In this document: positions 29,075-35,766 of the stretch, piece after piece
How the letters are laid out: each line of letters begins with the position of its first letter
How positions within the stretch are numbered: the first letter of the stretch is position 1
Virus record (IMG/VR): IMGVR_UViG_3300047496_000025
Span: 1 to 35,945 of that record
Length of the DNA: 35,945 bases
From: a virus
Reading direction: 5' to 3' (one strand)
The notes under the pieces: generated by a model
Databases searched by the model: none
What the model was told of the DNA's origin: nothing
Seen by the model: the letters and a program-made list of their open reading frames with translations, nothing else
Program-made: the position numbers and the translations under genes

Positions 29075-29152
29075 AGATAGCCGAGCGATCAAACAAGCCC
29101 GCCCAAGTGTAAACAACCAGCTAAGTCCTCTGGTCTAACCGCTCGGCTATCT
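29075..29152 (-). ncRNA. Long structured hairpin element
   Basis: AGATAGCCGAGCG (29075-29087) pairs with CGCTCGGCTATCT (29140-29152), a 13-bp perfect helix around 52 bases that contain a second hairpin (ACCAG/CTGGT). It fills the gap 29009-29158 between two leftward genes. It may terminate, process or regulate the transcript. It resembles the element at 9274-9345 in having a long loop, and carries GTGTAAACAACC. Confidence 0.45.
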
Positions 29153-29158
29153 GGTCTG

Positions 29159-29482
29159 TTACTTGTCTATTCTTTTAGCGAGCTCGTCTGTGAGATCGTT
29201 GATCAGAGCGACCCTGTCATCGATCTCAGCACGTAGCTTGGCGATGCGTGACTCGATGGACTTTGTGTTCTGTGCCTCGGAGAGCACCACGTTGTCGACG
29301 TCGAGGTTCGCTCGGTTGCCATCCTTAAAGATGGCTCGCTCACCTGGAACAAGCTTGCGCCCGAGCTTCTCTTCCAGGATCAGAGTGTGCTTACCGATCC
29401 AACCCTCTTCGGTCTTGACTTGAGTGTAGCCGTTCGCGTTGGTCGTCTCAGTTCCGACTTCAGCTCTCTGCCCCCGAGGCAT
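29159..29482 (-). CDS. HNH-derived protein without catalytic histidines, 107 aa
   Basis: GGAGGTGTCCA precedes ATG 29482. Residues 17-70 (NANGYTQVKTEEGWIGKHTL, then EEKLGRKLVPGERAIFKDGN, RANLDVDNVVL) follow the pattern of phage HNH endonucleases in which ...GEVVHHINGDKTDNRPENL... is typical, but the His pair is replaced by AIF. The C-terminal 35 residues form a coiled coil. It is likely an inactive, DNA-binding derivative with a regulatory or structural role; the conserved frame shows it is not simply decayed. Confidence 0.65.
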   Translation of the reverse strand: MPRGQRAEVGTETTNANGYTQVKTEEGWIGKHTLILEEKLGRKLVPGERAIFKDGNRANLDVDNVVLSEAQNTKSIESRIAKLRAEIDDRVALINDLTDELAKRIDK

Positions 29483-29660
29483 TGGACACCTCCTCCTTAG
29501 TTAGGAAGAGGGCCATGGCCAGGATCGCCTTGGTCTTCTGCTCGATAGGTGTTGGCACCCACTTGTCGTGGACGTAGCCGTTTGCCTTCTTCTCCGGTGC
29601 GGTCTGCTCGGTGACAATCTCCGTTGCCATCTTCAGGGCATCCGCTCGACTCATTGCCAT
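29460..29660 (-). CDS. Hypothetical protein, 66 aa
   Basis: ATG 29660 overlaps the polymerase stop by one base (TAATG), with GGGGAG upstream; a second ATG two codons later is possible. 66 residues, helical and mixed in charge (MAMSRADALKMATEIVTEQT, then IEQKTKAILAMALFLTKEEV). It overlaps the next gene by 23 bases. Coupling with the polymerase suggests a replication-linked role. Family not recognised. Confidence 0.7.
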   Translation of the reverse strand: MAMSRADALKMATEIVTEQTAPEKKANGYVHDKWVPTPIEQKTKAILAMALFLTKEEVSNASGAES

Positions 29661-32053
29661 TAGAGGTCTCCCCAGCTGTGTCCGTGCGACACGTCTACTT
29701 CGAATGGAACGTACGTGGTAATGCGGCGTGCTGCTTCGACCATCTCGTATCGAAGCATTTCAGACACTTCGTCCAGTCGTGACTCAGGTGCTTCGACAAC
29801 AAGCGCGTCATGAATCGTGAGACGAATGAATCCGATCCCGCGAAGCTTTGGACGAAGTCGAACAAGTGCTGAGAGGCAGATGTCCGAAGCGATGGACTGC
29901 GGAAGGTACGACAGCGCTTCGTTGAAGATGTCGTTTTGGTTTTGAGGCGTAACGAGACTGTACCGTCGACGCCTACCGAAAGGCGTGATGAGATCCTCTC
30001 CTCGAAGGATCCGTTGCTTCGTTGCCGCCTGCCATGCAACGACTGCAGGAATCGTGTCGAGGAATGCATCGTAGTCACGTTTGGCTTCGTCAAGAGGTAG
30101 CTTGTACTCCTTGGCGATCGTGTAAGCCGTTCTTCCGTAGCCGATGCCGTAGAAGAAGGCCTTGACTCGAACACGTTGTTCCTTCGTTAGTTTGCCGTCG
30201 GTCTTGTACAGACCTGCGCCGAGCTGGTCGAATAGATCTTTATCAGGGTCGGCGAAGATGTCACGAAGGTATACATCCTGAGCCAGCCAAGCAATAGCTC
30301 GGCCTTCGGCCTGTTTGTAGTCTGCCTGGATGAGTACATTGCCAGGCTTCGACGCAACGAACTGCCGCCGAATATCCTTGTCCCGTACAATGTTCTGTAG
30401 GTTCGGGTTCCGACTCGATAGGCGTCCAGAGGTCGTGCCGTGGAGCATGTAGTTGGTATACACACGTCCACCGTAAAGCCTTTGACGAATACCCTTGACG
30501 AAGGTCCCGTATCGCTTTGCTTCGAAACGGTGGTCCATAAGTCCATCAACGAATTGGCCGGCGTAGCTCTCTGGAGCGAGACGCTCGGACAACCCCTGAA
30601 GGGTATCCTTATTCGTTGACTCGGGACGAAGCCCTTGGGTGAGGAGGAACTCTTTGACCTGCTTCGGGCTTCTGGGATTAAACGTTTCTGTCTTACCGTG
30701 AGTTGCGGCTTTGACGATTTCGACAATGTTCGCCTCCATGTCCTCAAGCTTCTTGAGGTATGCGAAGCTGAGCTCGGTGTTGTACTCGATGTCGACTGAG
30801 ATACCGTTGAGCTCCAGGAACATCAACTGGTTTGATGCTGCAACCAGGAACTCATGCCAGTCACGCAAAGTCTTAATGGGAAGATCAGGATAGGGCCATA
30901 CGTCTGTACTGGGTGTGTCCAGCTCGGTAGAAAACAGTTCGTACAGGTTCCACGTGCAAGCGACATCCAGGGCGTTATACTTGTAGAGGATCTCCCTCGG
31001 AATGTTCGCATAGTTACCACCGCGCGGGACGAAGCGTTTGATCTCATCGTCATATGCTGGTGCACCCAAACGTTCCACGGCCAGTACTTTGAGACCGTGA
31101 CCTCCGGAACGTTCGTCAAGAGCATAGTGGGCGAGCATAGTGTCGAACCAGAGGACAAGATCCTTATACCATGGATACATACCCGCGAGGTCGAACTTGC
31201 CATTGTGTGCGATGAGCTTCGATCGCCGGAGTAGATCCCCCACGATCCGCCGAACCTCAAGGTCTTGAAGAGCAACTTCCCCAATGACACCTGCCTTCTC
31301 CCTATCCCAGGCGAAACCGATACAGAGCATCTGGTACATGTTCGGGTGATCGAAGGCAGTATCCTTCTCAATACCGACTTCGATATCGACAACGAGCTCG
31401 TAGCGTCCTGTCTGGTCTTGCCACTCCATCAGGTCGCGAACTCGTTGATACGCTAGCTCGACTTCGTCCGCGTAGTACCAATCAGGCTCAACCCATGAAC
31501 CAGCATCGTGATGGGTGACCTTCTCGATGTCCGAAACTAGCGTTGGAAACGCATCTGCATTTCGGAGACAGTAAGCCGGGTGCCACGTCGGGACAATTCT
31601 TTGAACGTCGCTTTGCCCAAGAGCTCTGGTAGGAAGCTTGGGTGGCCCCACTCGTAGCGCGGTAATGGACCGCGGATCGTCAACGAGAGCACCAACGGCC
31701 GTTCCACCCAATGCAACGACATCTTGTACGCCGGAGGCTGCGAGCTCAGCCATAAGACGCGGTCGACAAGCACTTTGCGCCGCCGCAGGAGGTGTAGCAT
31801 TATCCTGGGGGCGACATAGGCAAACATTAGTGTACATCACCTCACTTCGATCGAACCCGTGATGGTTGAGGACCTTATCAAGCAGCTTGCCAGAAGGTCC
31901 CTTGAATGGTTCCTTGTATGCAGTCTCCTGGAAGCCTGGTGCCTCTCCCACGACTGCCAGGCGAGGCCGCCCCTCAGGAATGAGGGACGGCACAAACCCA
32001 TCGTCTTTGAGAGGGCACGCGTCGCAGTTAGCGAGCGGTGCCTTCGGTTCCAC
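29660..32053 (-). CDS. Uracil-DNA glycosylase (family 4)-DNA polymerase A fusion
   Basis: 797 residues, GTG 32053. Residues 1-180 are a family 4 UDG: Fe-S cysteines C10, C13, C78 or C80 and C96, VVGEAPGFQE (motif 1), and PTWHPAYCLRN (motif 2). A 3'-5' exonuclease follows with D223 and E225 (VVDIEV), D288 (AHNGKFDLA) and Y359-D363. The family A polymerase has motif A (IQADYKQAEGR, D578), the O helix with R627, K631, Y635 and Y639 (RVRVKAFFYGIGYG), and motif C with H749 D750. Tyr at the position of E. coli F762 favours dideoxynucleotide acceptance. It would replicate phage DNA and excise uracil near the replication point. A similar N-terminal UDG-like domain is known in the SPO1 polymerase. Confidence 0.93.
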   Translation of the reverse strand: MEPKAPLANCDACPLKDDGFVPSLIPEGRPRLAVVGEAPGFQETAYKEPFKGPSGKLLDKVLNHHGFDRSEVMYTNVCLCRPQDNATPPAAAQSACRPRLMAELAASGVQDVVALGGTAVGALVDDPRSITALRVGPPKLPTRALGQSDVQRIVPTWHPAYCLRNADAFPTLVSDIEKVTHHDAGSWVEPDWYYADEVELAYQRVRDLMEWQDQTGRYELVVDIEVGIEKDTAFDHPNMYQMLCIGFAWDREKAGVIGEVALQDLEVRRIVGDLLRRSKLIAHNGKFDLAGMYPWYKDLVLWFDTMLAHYALDERSGGHGLKVLAVERLGAPAYDDEIKRFVPRGGNYANIPREILYKYNALDVACTWNLYELFSTELDTPSTDVWPYPDLPIKTLRDWHEFLVAASNQLMFLELNGISVDIEYNTELSFAYLKKLEDMEANIVEIVKAATHGKTETFNPRSPKQVKEFLLTQGLRPESTNKDTLQGLSERLAPESYAGQFVDGLMDHRFEAKRYGTFVKGIRQRLYGGRVYTNYMLHGTTSGRLSSRNPNLQNIVRDKDIRRQFVASKPGNVLIQADYKQAEGRAIAWLAQDVYLRDIFADPDKDLFDQLGAGLYKTDGKLTKEQRVRVKAFFYGIGYGRTAYTIAKEYKLPLDEAKRDYDAFLDTIPAVVAWQAATKQRILRGEDLITPFGRRRRYSLVTPQNQNDIFNEALSYLPQSIASDICLSALVRLRPKLRGIGFIRLTIHDALVVEAPESRLDEVSEMLRYEMVEAARRITTYVPFEVDVSHGHSWGDL

Positions 32054-32819
32054 TTGCCCACCTCATGAACGTGTTGATGTTGTCGATGACCAGTGCCCGC
32101 TGGTCCTGGTCGTACTTACGCTCCTCGGTGAAGTAACCGTCAGGCCGGCCGATCGGTTCCTTCCGGGGCATCGCGTCGAGAGGCTGACCAGCGATGGCGT
32201 AGTTGTACGGAAGCGAGCTATCGACTGAACGAACCCACGAGTGGTCCTTCGCCAGCACGCTGACCTCTGCAGGGAACTTCGGGTTCGTTCCCAACAGGTG
32301 AACCTGGAAGCGCTTGTCGAGATCGTGTCCCTTGATCCAGGACAAGACCTGGTGACGCATCCACTTGTCCTTGTCGACGAAGTGTCGCGGGATCCCCAGC
32401 GTCGTGATCTGCGGGAACCTCTCGAAGAACCTGATGCAGTCCTGCCATTCGGACGAAGCACCGTTCGACTGTACGACAGCCATCGCCTGCGGGAACTTCA
32501 GGCCACCGTAGACAGCACTCTGCTTCCACTGGACTAAGGAGTGTTCGACCAGAAGCATCGTATTGCTGAAGTCGCCGATGACATCCGGCAGGACGATCTC
32601 TTCCGCACCGTAGGCGTAGGCACGCTGCAGCAAGGTCTCGAAGGAGACCATGTTACCCTCTGCCGCACCGTTATCCACGATCACGAAGTCGTCATCGCCG
32701 ACGTTGTACATGTAGTTGACAACGTAGTCGGTCATCGTGTGCTGAGCCAGCACCAGATGAATGTCCGACTGCATTGCCGTATCGTACAGTCCCTTCGGCG
32801 GGATGAGTGCTGCTCTCAT
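32028..32819 (-). CDS. DpdA/TGT-like DNA 7-deazaguanine transglycosylase
   Basis: 263 residues from ATG 32819, with ATGA overlap of the upstream stop. TIM-barrel TGT-like pattern with IVDNGAAEG (about 47-55), EEIVLPDVIGD (73-83), GLKFPQAMAVVQ (106-117) and WVRSVDSSLPYNYA (195-208); D49, D79 and D200 are candidates for catalytic/substrate residues. The family exchanges guanine for a 7-deazaguanine base; the phage DpdA branch acts on DNA rather than tRNA. Neighbouring FolE, QueE and QueD supply the base precursor. It overlaps the polymerase gene by 26 bases. Confidence 0.75.
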   Translation of the reverse strand: MRAALIPPKGLYDTAMQSDIHLVLAQHTMTDYVVNYMYNVGDDDFVIVDNGAAEGNMVSFETLLQRAYAYGAEEIVLPDVIGDFSNTMLLVEHSLVQWKQSAVYGGLKFPQAMAVVQSNGASSEWQDCIRFFERFPQITTLGIPRHFVDKDKWMRHQVLSWIKGHDLDKRFQVHLLGTNPKFPAEVSVLAKDHSWVRSVDSSLPYNYAIAGQPLDAMPRKEPIGRPDGYFTEERKYDQDQRALVIDNINTFMRWASGTEGTAR

Positions 32820-33115
32820 TCCGGAACACCGCCCGTGTGGAGTCTGGAGAGCTCACCGTCGTAGCCCGGCTTCGCCCGTGCGATGCTGGCGTCAGCCTGG
32901 AACGTGGCGAGGTTCTCCTGAAGCATGCGGAGCTTGATGTAGGTGAACTTGGCATAGTTACCCAAGTCGAGCACCTCGTCCATGGCGTGCTGGAGGGTAT
33001 CGATACCCAGCCAGGTACCCGGACCGTACTTCTCTTCGCCGGCGACGTGCCGCTCGAACGTCTTGCGGTCGTACTCGAGCGCGAACTCGTTGATCTTGTC
33101 TTCCAGTTCACTCAC
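32816..33115 (-). CDS. Hypothetical protein in 7-deazaguanine operon, 99 aa
   Basis: Start set at GTG 33115 (GAGGAG upstream); frame open further but that part overlaps the upstream gene. 99 residues, helical, begins MSELEDKINEFALEYDRKTF, contains EKYGPGTWLGIDTLQHAMDE and KFTYIKLRMLQENLATFQAD. It lies between MazG-like and DpdA-like genes with 3-8 base overlaps. It may be a nucleotide-pool or modification accessory protein. Not recognised. Confidence 0.7.
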   Translation of the reverse strand: MSELEDKINEFALEYDRKTFERHVAGEEKYGPGTWLGIDTLQHAMDEVLDLGNYAKFTYIKLRMLQENLATFQADASIARAKPGYDGELSRLHTGGVPE

Positions 33116-33527
33116 CGGAACGCTCCTCGTCGGTTGGTCCGTAGGTTCCGAACTTCGGGTCGATGATCTCGACGCGCGGGCCGAAGCGTGCAGCGTTGAA
33201 TGCACGCTTACGATTCCAGATCATCATCCAGTCGACGCCTTCGAATTCCTTAGCGCCCATCAGGTTCAGGAGGTAGATGAGAACGTCGACGACCTCCTCT
33301 TCCAGGTCACCGAGCACCTCCTCGAGCTCGTGCGATCCACGAACGACCTTCTTGACGAGGTTCGCCACCTCGCCGACCTCGCCAGCCATCGCTAGCGTAG
33401 TGAAGGCCAGATCCTGGTTCTTCGGGAACCAGCGGCTGCTGTCACCCGTGCACTGCCTGATCAGGTGGCTGAGGCTGTCGTTCCAGGCAGCACCAGAGGT
33501 GGTCTGCGGGGGGAGTGGTTGTGTCAT
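33108..33527 (-). CDS. MazG-like nucleotide pyrophosphohydrolase
   Basis: 139 residues, GCAGGGATCAA before ATG 33527. The EExE-type metal sites of all-alpha NTP pyrophosphatases are visible: LAMAGEVGEVANLVKKVVRG and DLEEEVVDVLIYLLNLMGA. These enzymes hydrolyse non-canonical or regulatory NTPs to NMP and pyrophosphate. In this operon it could clear unmodified or intermediate nucleotides, or ppGpp-like signals; the substrate cannot be read from the sequence. Confidence 0.8.
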   Translation of the reverse strand: MTQPLPPQTTSGAAWNDSLSHLIRQCTGDSSRWFPKNQDLAFTTLAMAGEVGEVANLVKKVVRGSHELEEVLGDLEEEVVDVLIYLLNLMGAKEFEGVDWMMIWNRKRAFNAARFGPRVEIIDPKFGTYGPTDEERSGE

Positions 33528-34120
33528 TTGATCCCTGCCAGGAATTCCATCTTGGCCGTGCGCGAGTGATCGGCGAAGACGCCTCGCGTCACGACCGTAC
33601 GAGTGGTTGTACCAGGTGTCTGTACACCGCGAATGGTCATGCAGAGGTGCTCAGCCTCCAGTACGACCATGACACCCTTCGGCGTTAGACTGTTGTCGAT
33701 GTAGTCAGCCACCTCCTCGGTGAGCCGCTCCTGTACCTGGAGCTTGTGTGCGAAGTGGTGAACAGCTCGTGCGAACTTGGACAGCCCTGCCACACGACCA
33801 TCGGGCACGTAGCCGATGTGTGCGAAGCCGACGAACGGAACGACGTGGTGGTTGCAGACGCTGCTGAAGGGGATCTTGTTAATGACGATCATCTGATCGG
33901 CATCCTCTTCGAAGACCTTCCACTTGATGCAGTCGCCGTTGCAGTCCTTACACTTCGTCAGCTCGTCCAACATGGACACGAAGCGCTTCGGGGTGTCTCG
34001 ACCGTGATCGTTCATCTGGAGACCGGCGTACAGCTTGAGCAGGTCCTCAGCGCAGCCCGGTACTTCGTGCTGCTCAGCCTTCAGGGCTTTGTAGCGGTCG
34101 TTCATCTCTCGCAGCTGCAT
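33524..34120 (-). CDS. folE: GTP cyclohydrolase I (FolE)
   Basis: 198 residues from ATG 34120 (GAAGG, seven bases before). The open frame continues to a TTG at 34174, giving 18 more residues, but without a ribosome binding site. Zinc ligands C89 and H92 in SVCNHHVVPFVG, C160 in EAEHLCMTIRG, and catalytic H91; GLSKFARAVHHFAHKLQVQE is the family core. Converts GTP to dihydroneopterin triphosphate, the first step of both folate and 7-deazaguanine synthesis. Coupled by ATGA to MazG. Confidence 0.92.
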   Translation of the reverse strand: MQLREMNDRYKALKAEQHEVPGCAEDLLKLYAGLQMNDHGRDTPKRFVSMLDELTKCKDCNGDCIKWKVFEEDADQMIVINKIPFSSVCNHHVVPFVGFAHIGYVPDGRVAGLSKFARAVHHFAHKLQVQERLTEEVADYIDNSLTPKGVMVVLEAEHLCMTIRGVQTPGTTTRTVVTRGVFADHSRTAKMEFLAGIK

Positions 34121-34146
34121 CTCTGCGCCTTCGAGACTAGGCAACT

Positions 34147-34281
34147 TCAGACCCCGATCTTGTCCATGATCCAAACGATAGAAATGACGAACATCCCCAC
34201 GATGCTATAGCTGCAGGGACCTTTACCGCTTGACGTATGCGGTGGAGGAGCTGGTGGCTTCCTGCCAGAGTAGCCAGGCAT
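34147..34281 (-). CDS. Small membrane protein, 44 aa
   Basis: ATG 34281 in a TAATG overlap with the QueE stop, GGAG upstream. The sequence starts MPGYSGRKPPAPPPHTSSGK and has one hydrophobic helix (SYSIVGMFVISIVWIMDKIG) at the C-terminus. It overlaps the start of folE. No obvious connection to modification; may serve in envelope function or be a coupling leader. Confidence 0.65.
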   Translation of the reverse strand: MPGYSGRKPPAPPPHTSSGKGPCSYSIVGMFVISIVWIMDKIGV

Positions 34282-34985
34282 TACACTCCAATCTGATCCG
34301 GATGCCAGATGAACTTGTGCACCTGGACGTTGAGCTTCCAGGGAAGCTGGTCATCGAGCATCCACTTGCACAGCGCCTCCGTGGAGAGCTTCCCCCACAC
34401 GACGCCGGCGTACACCTGAGGACGCTTGTAGACCTCCAGCGTTGCGATCTCGGTCGCGTACCGCTCCTTGGCGACCACGTAGTCGTACGGATCCGAGATG
34501 GTGAACTTGATCGCATCGGTGTTGCCGAGCTGACTGAAATTGCCATCGAAGTCCTCGTTGGCGACGTAGGCGTCCGACTCACCAGAGCCCGGAAGCTTCC
34601 AGTCGAGGATGAACGTGGAGATGTCCATCGTCGTGTCTTCGTCCCACGCGAGTGCACCGTTTGTGAAGCACTCGATGTCTCGACCAGCTGCGTGCAGGTA
34701 GCCTGTGAACTCCCGCAGCGCGTCAGCGTTCTGCAGGAAGACCTCACCACCAGTCAGGCAGATGTTATCGATGCGGAAGGCGTTGACAATATCTGCAAGC
34801 TCGCTTGGTTCGGCGAACTGCTGCGTGTCCTTGAACAGCTTCGGGTCGATGGCGTGCTGAGTGTCACACGGCCAGAGAGGACACTTGAAGTTGCAGCCGG
34901 CGAACCGTACGAAGACGGTCGGCTTGCTGGTATTGGGTCCCTCTCCCTGGTAGCTTGCATAGACCTCGATCACCCTCAGTTTCAT
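34281..34985 (-). CDS. queE: 7-carboxy-7-deazaguanine synthase (QueE)
   Basis: 234 residues, CAGGAGAAGCA before ATG 34985. QueE opening YASYQGEGPN, then RFAGCNFKCPLWPCDTQHAI with cysteines C31, C35 and C40, a radical-SAM [4Fe-4S] cluster site, and CLTGGEVFLQ as the GGE motif. Converts 6-carboxy-tetrahydropterin to CDG. The spacing CX3CX4C differs from the common CX3CX2C. Confidence 0.9.
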   Translation of the reverse strand: MKLRVIEVYASYQGEGPNTSKPTVFVRFAGCNFKCPLWPCDTQHAIDPKLFKDTQQFAEPSELADIVNAFRIDNICLTGGEVFLQNADALREFTGYLHAAGRDIECFTNGALAWDEDTTMDISTFILDWKLPGSGESDAYVANEDFDGNFSQLGNTDAIKFTISDPYDYVVAKERYATEIATLEVYKRPQVYAGVVWGKLSTEALCKWMLDDQLPWKLNVQVHKFIWHPDQIGV

Positions 34986-35146
34986 TGCTTCTCCTGTTCA
35001 GGAACGCCATACGCCTTGATGCAGCGCGTATCGATTAGCTTCACGTCAGTTGTGTCCTTAGGAGAGGAGACATAGCGACAGCAACAATCCTCAACATGGT
35101 ACATGAGGATTGCACCCTGCTCTGCCGACACCTCTCGTAGTGTCAT
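34982..35146 (-). CDS. Small cysteine-rich protein, 54 aa
   Basis: ATG 35146 overlaps the QueD stop as ATGA and has AAGGGAG upstream. The sequence MTLREVSAEQGAILMYHVED is followed by CCCRY and a later cysteine; ends VPEQEKQ. The triple cysteine could bind metal or assemble a cluster. It fills the gap between queD and queE and overlaps queE by four bases. Function unknown. Confidence 0.75.
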   Translation of the reverse strand: MTLREVSAEQGAILMYHVEDCCCRYVSSPKDTTDVKLIDTRCIKAYGVPEQEKQ

Positions 35147-35631
35147 CGTGCTCCCTTCGCGAACTTAGCTTCGAAGCCGGACCACTGGTACATGGCCTCG
35201 GCTCCGTTAGTTTTGGTCTCGTCGATGCGGCAGATGACGTCGACGTGGAACTCGTTGCAGGCCCACTCGGCGATCCACTTGGCGAGGTTCTCGACCGTCG
35301 GGTCACCTGGTACACAGACCAAACCGGGTAGCTGCAGCCAGTCGATCACATCCTTGTCATCCGACACGTTGAGCAGTCCGGCCCAGGGGTCTTCGCGGTT
35401 CAAGACGAGGTGGTGGTCGTACGTGGCGTCGATGTGGTTCCGGAAGGTCCTCTTCAGCCGACCGAACTCCAACTTGTTGCCATGCGAGTCAACGGCCATG
35501 CCGTCGGATCCTTCGCTCACGAGCAGAACCAGTTCGACCTGCATGCCGTGACCGTGGATCTGCTGGCACTTGCCAGTGTCGAGAGACAGCCTGTGAGCCA
35601 TCTCCATGTTGTGCCTAATCTTCAAACGCAC
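35143..35631 (-). CDS. queD: 6-carboxy-tetrahydropterin synthase (QueD)
   Basis: 162 residues from GTG 35631, chosen for GAGGTGAT three bases upstream; the frame opens further upstream (ATG 35670) without one. IRHNMEMAHRLSLDTGKCQQ and IHGHGMQVEL carry the zinc ligands H13, H26, H28 and catalytic C22; DATYDHHLVLN and GDPTVENLAKWI are further family signatures. Converts dihydroneopterin triphosphate to 6-carboxy-tetrahydropterin, between FolE and QueE in the pathway. Confidence 0.9.
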   Translation of the reverse strand: MRLKIRHNMEMAHRLSLDTGKCQQIHGHGMQVELVLLVSEGSDGMAVDSHGNKLEFGRLKRTFRNHIDATYDHHLVLNREDPWAGLLNVSDDKDVIDWLQLPGLVCVPGDPTVENLAKWIAEWACNEFHVDVICRIDETKTNGAEAMYQWSGFEAKFAKGAR

Positions 35632-35766
35632 CGGATCACCTCGCTCGTGTGGTGTTGTGTAGCTGTGCATTAAGGTTGTTAAACATGAGCGTCTGGAGAA
35701 CCTCACAACTCCACACGCACGAAGTACCCAGATGCCGATCTGTGAGCGCACATCTGGGTCCAGGCA
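35632..35766 (-). other. Leader of the modification operon with hairpin and repeats
   Basis: Between the secreted-protein gene and queD. It has a 9-bp hairpin (ACCCAGATG 35726-35734 with CATCTGGGT 35751-35759), then CGTGTGGAGTTGTGAGG (35701-35717, minus) and TGTTTAACAACCT (about 35674-35686, minus). No promoter of good quality is seen, so it may be an intercistronic regulatory leader. Confidence 0.5.
35726..35759 (-). terminator. Hairpin after secreted-protein gene
   Basis: A 9-bp stem around 16 bases, just beyond the stop at 35767. No T-run follows. It may partly separate transcription of the upstream gene from queD. Confidence 0.5.
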
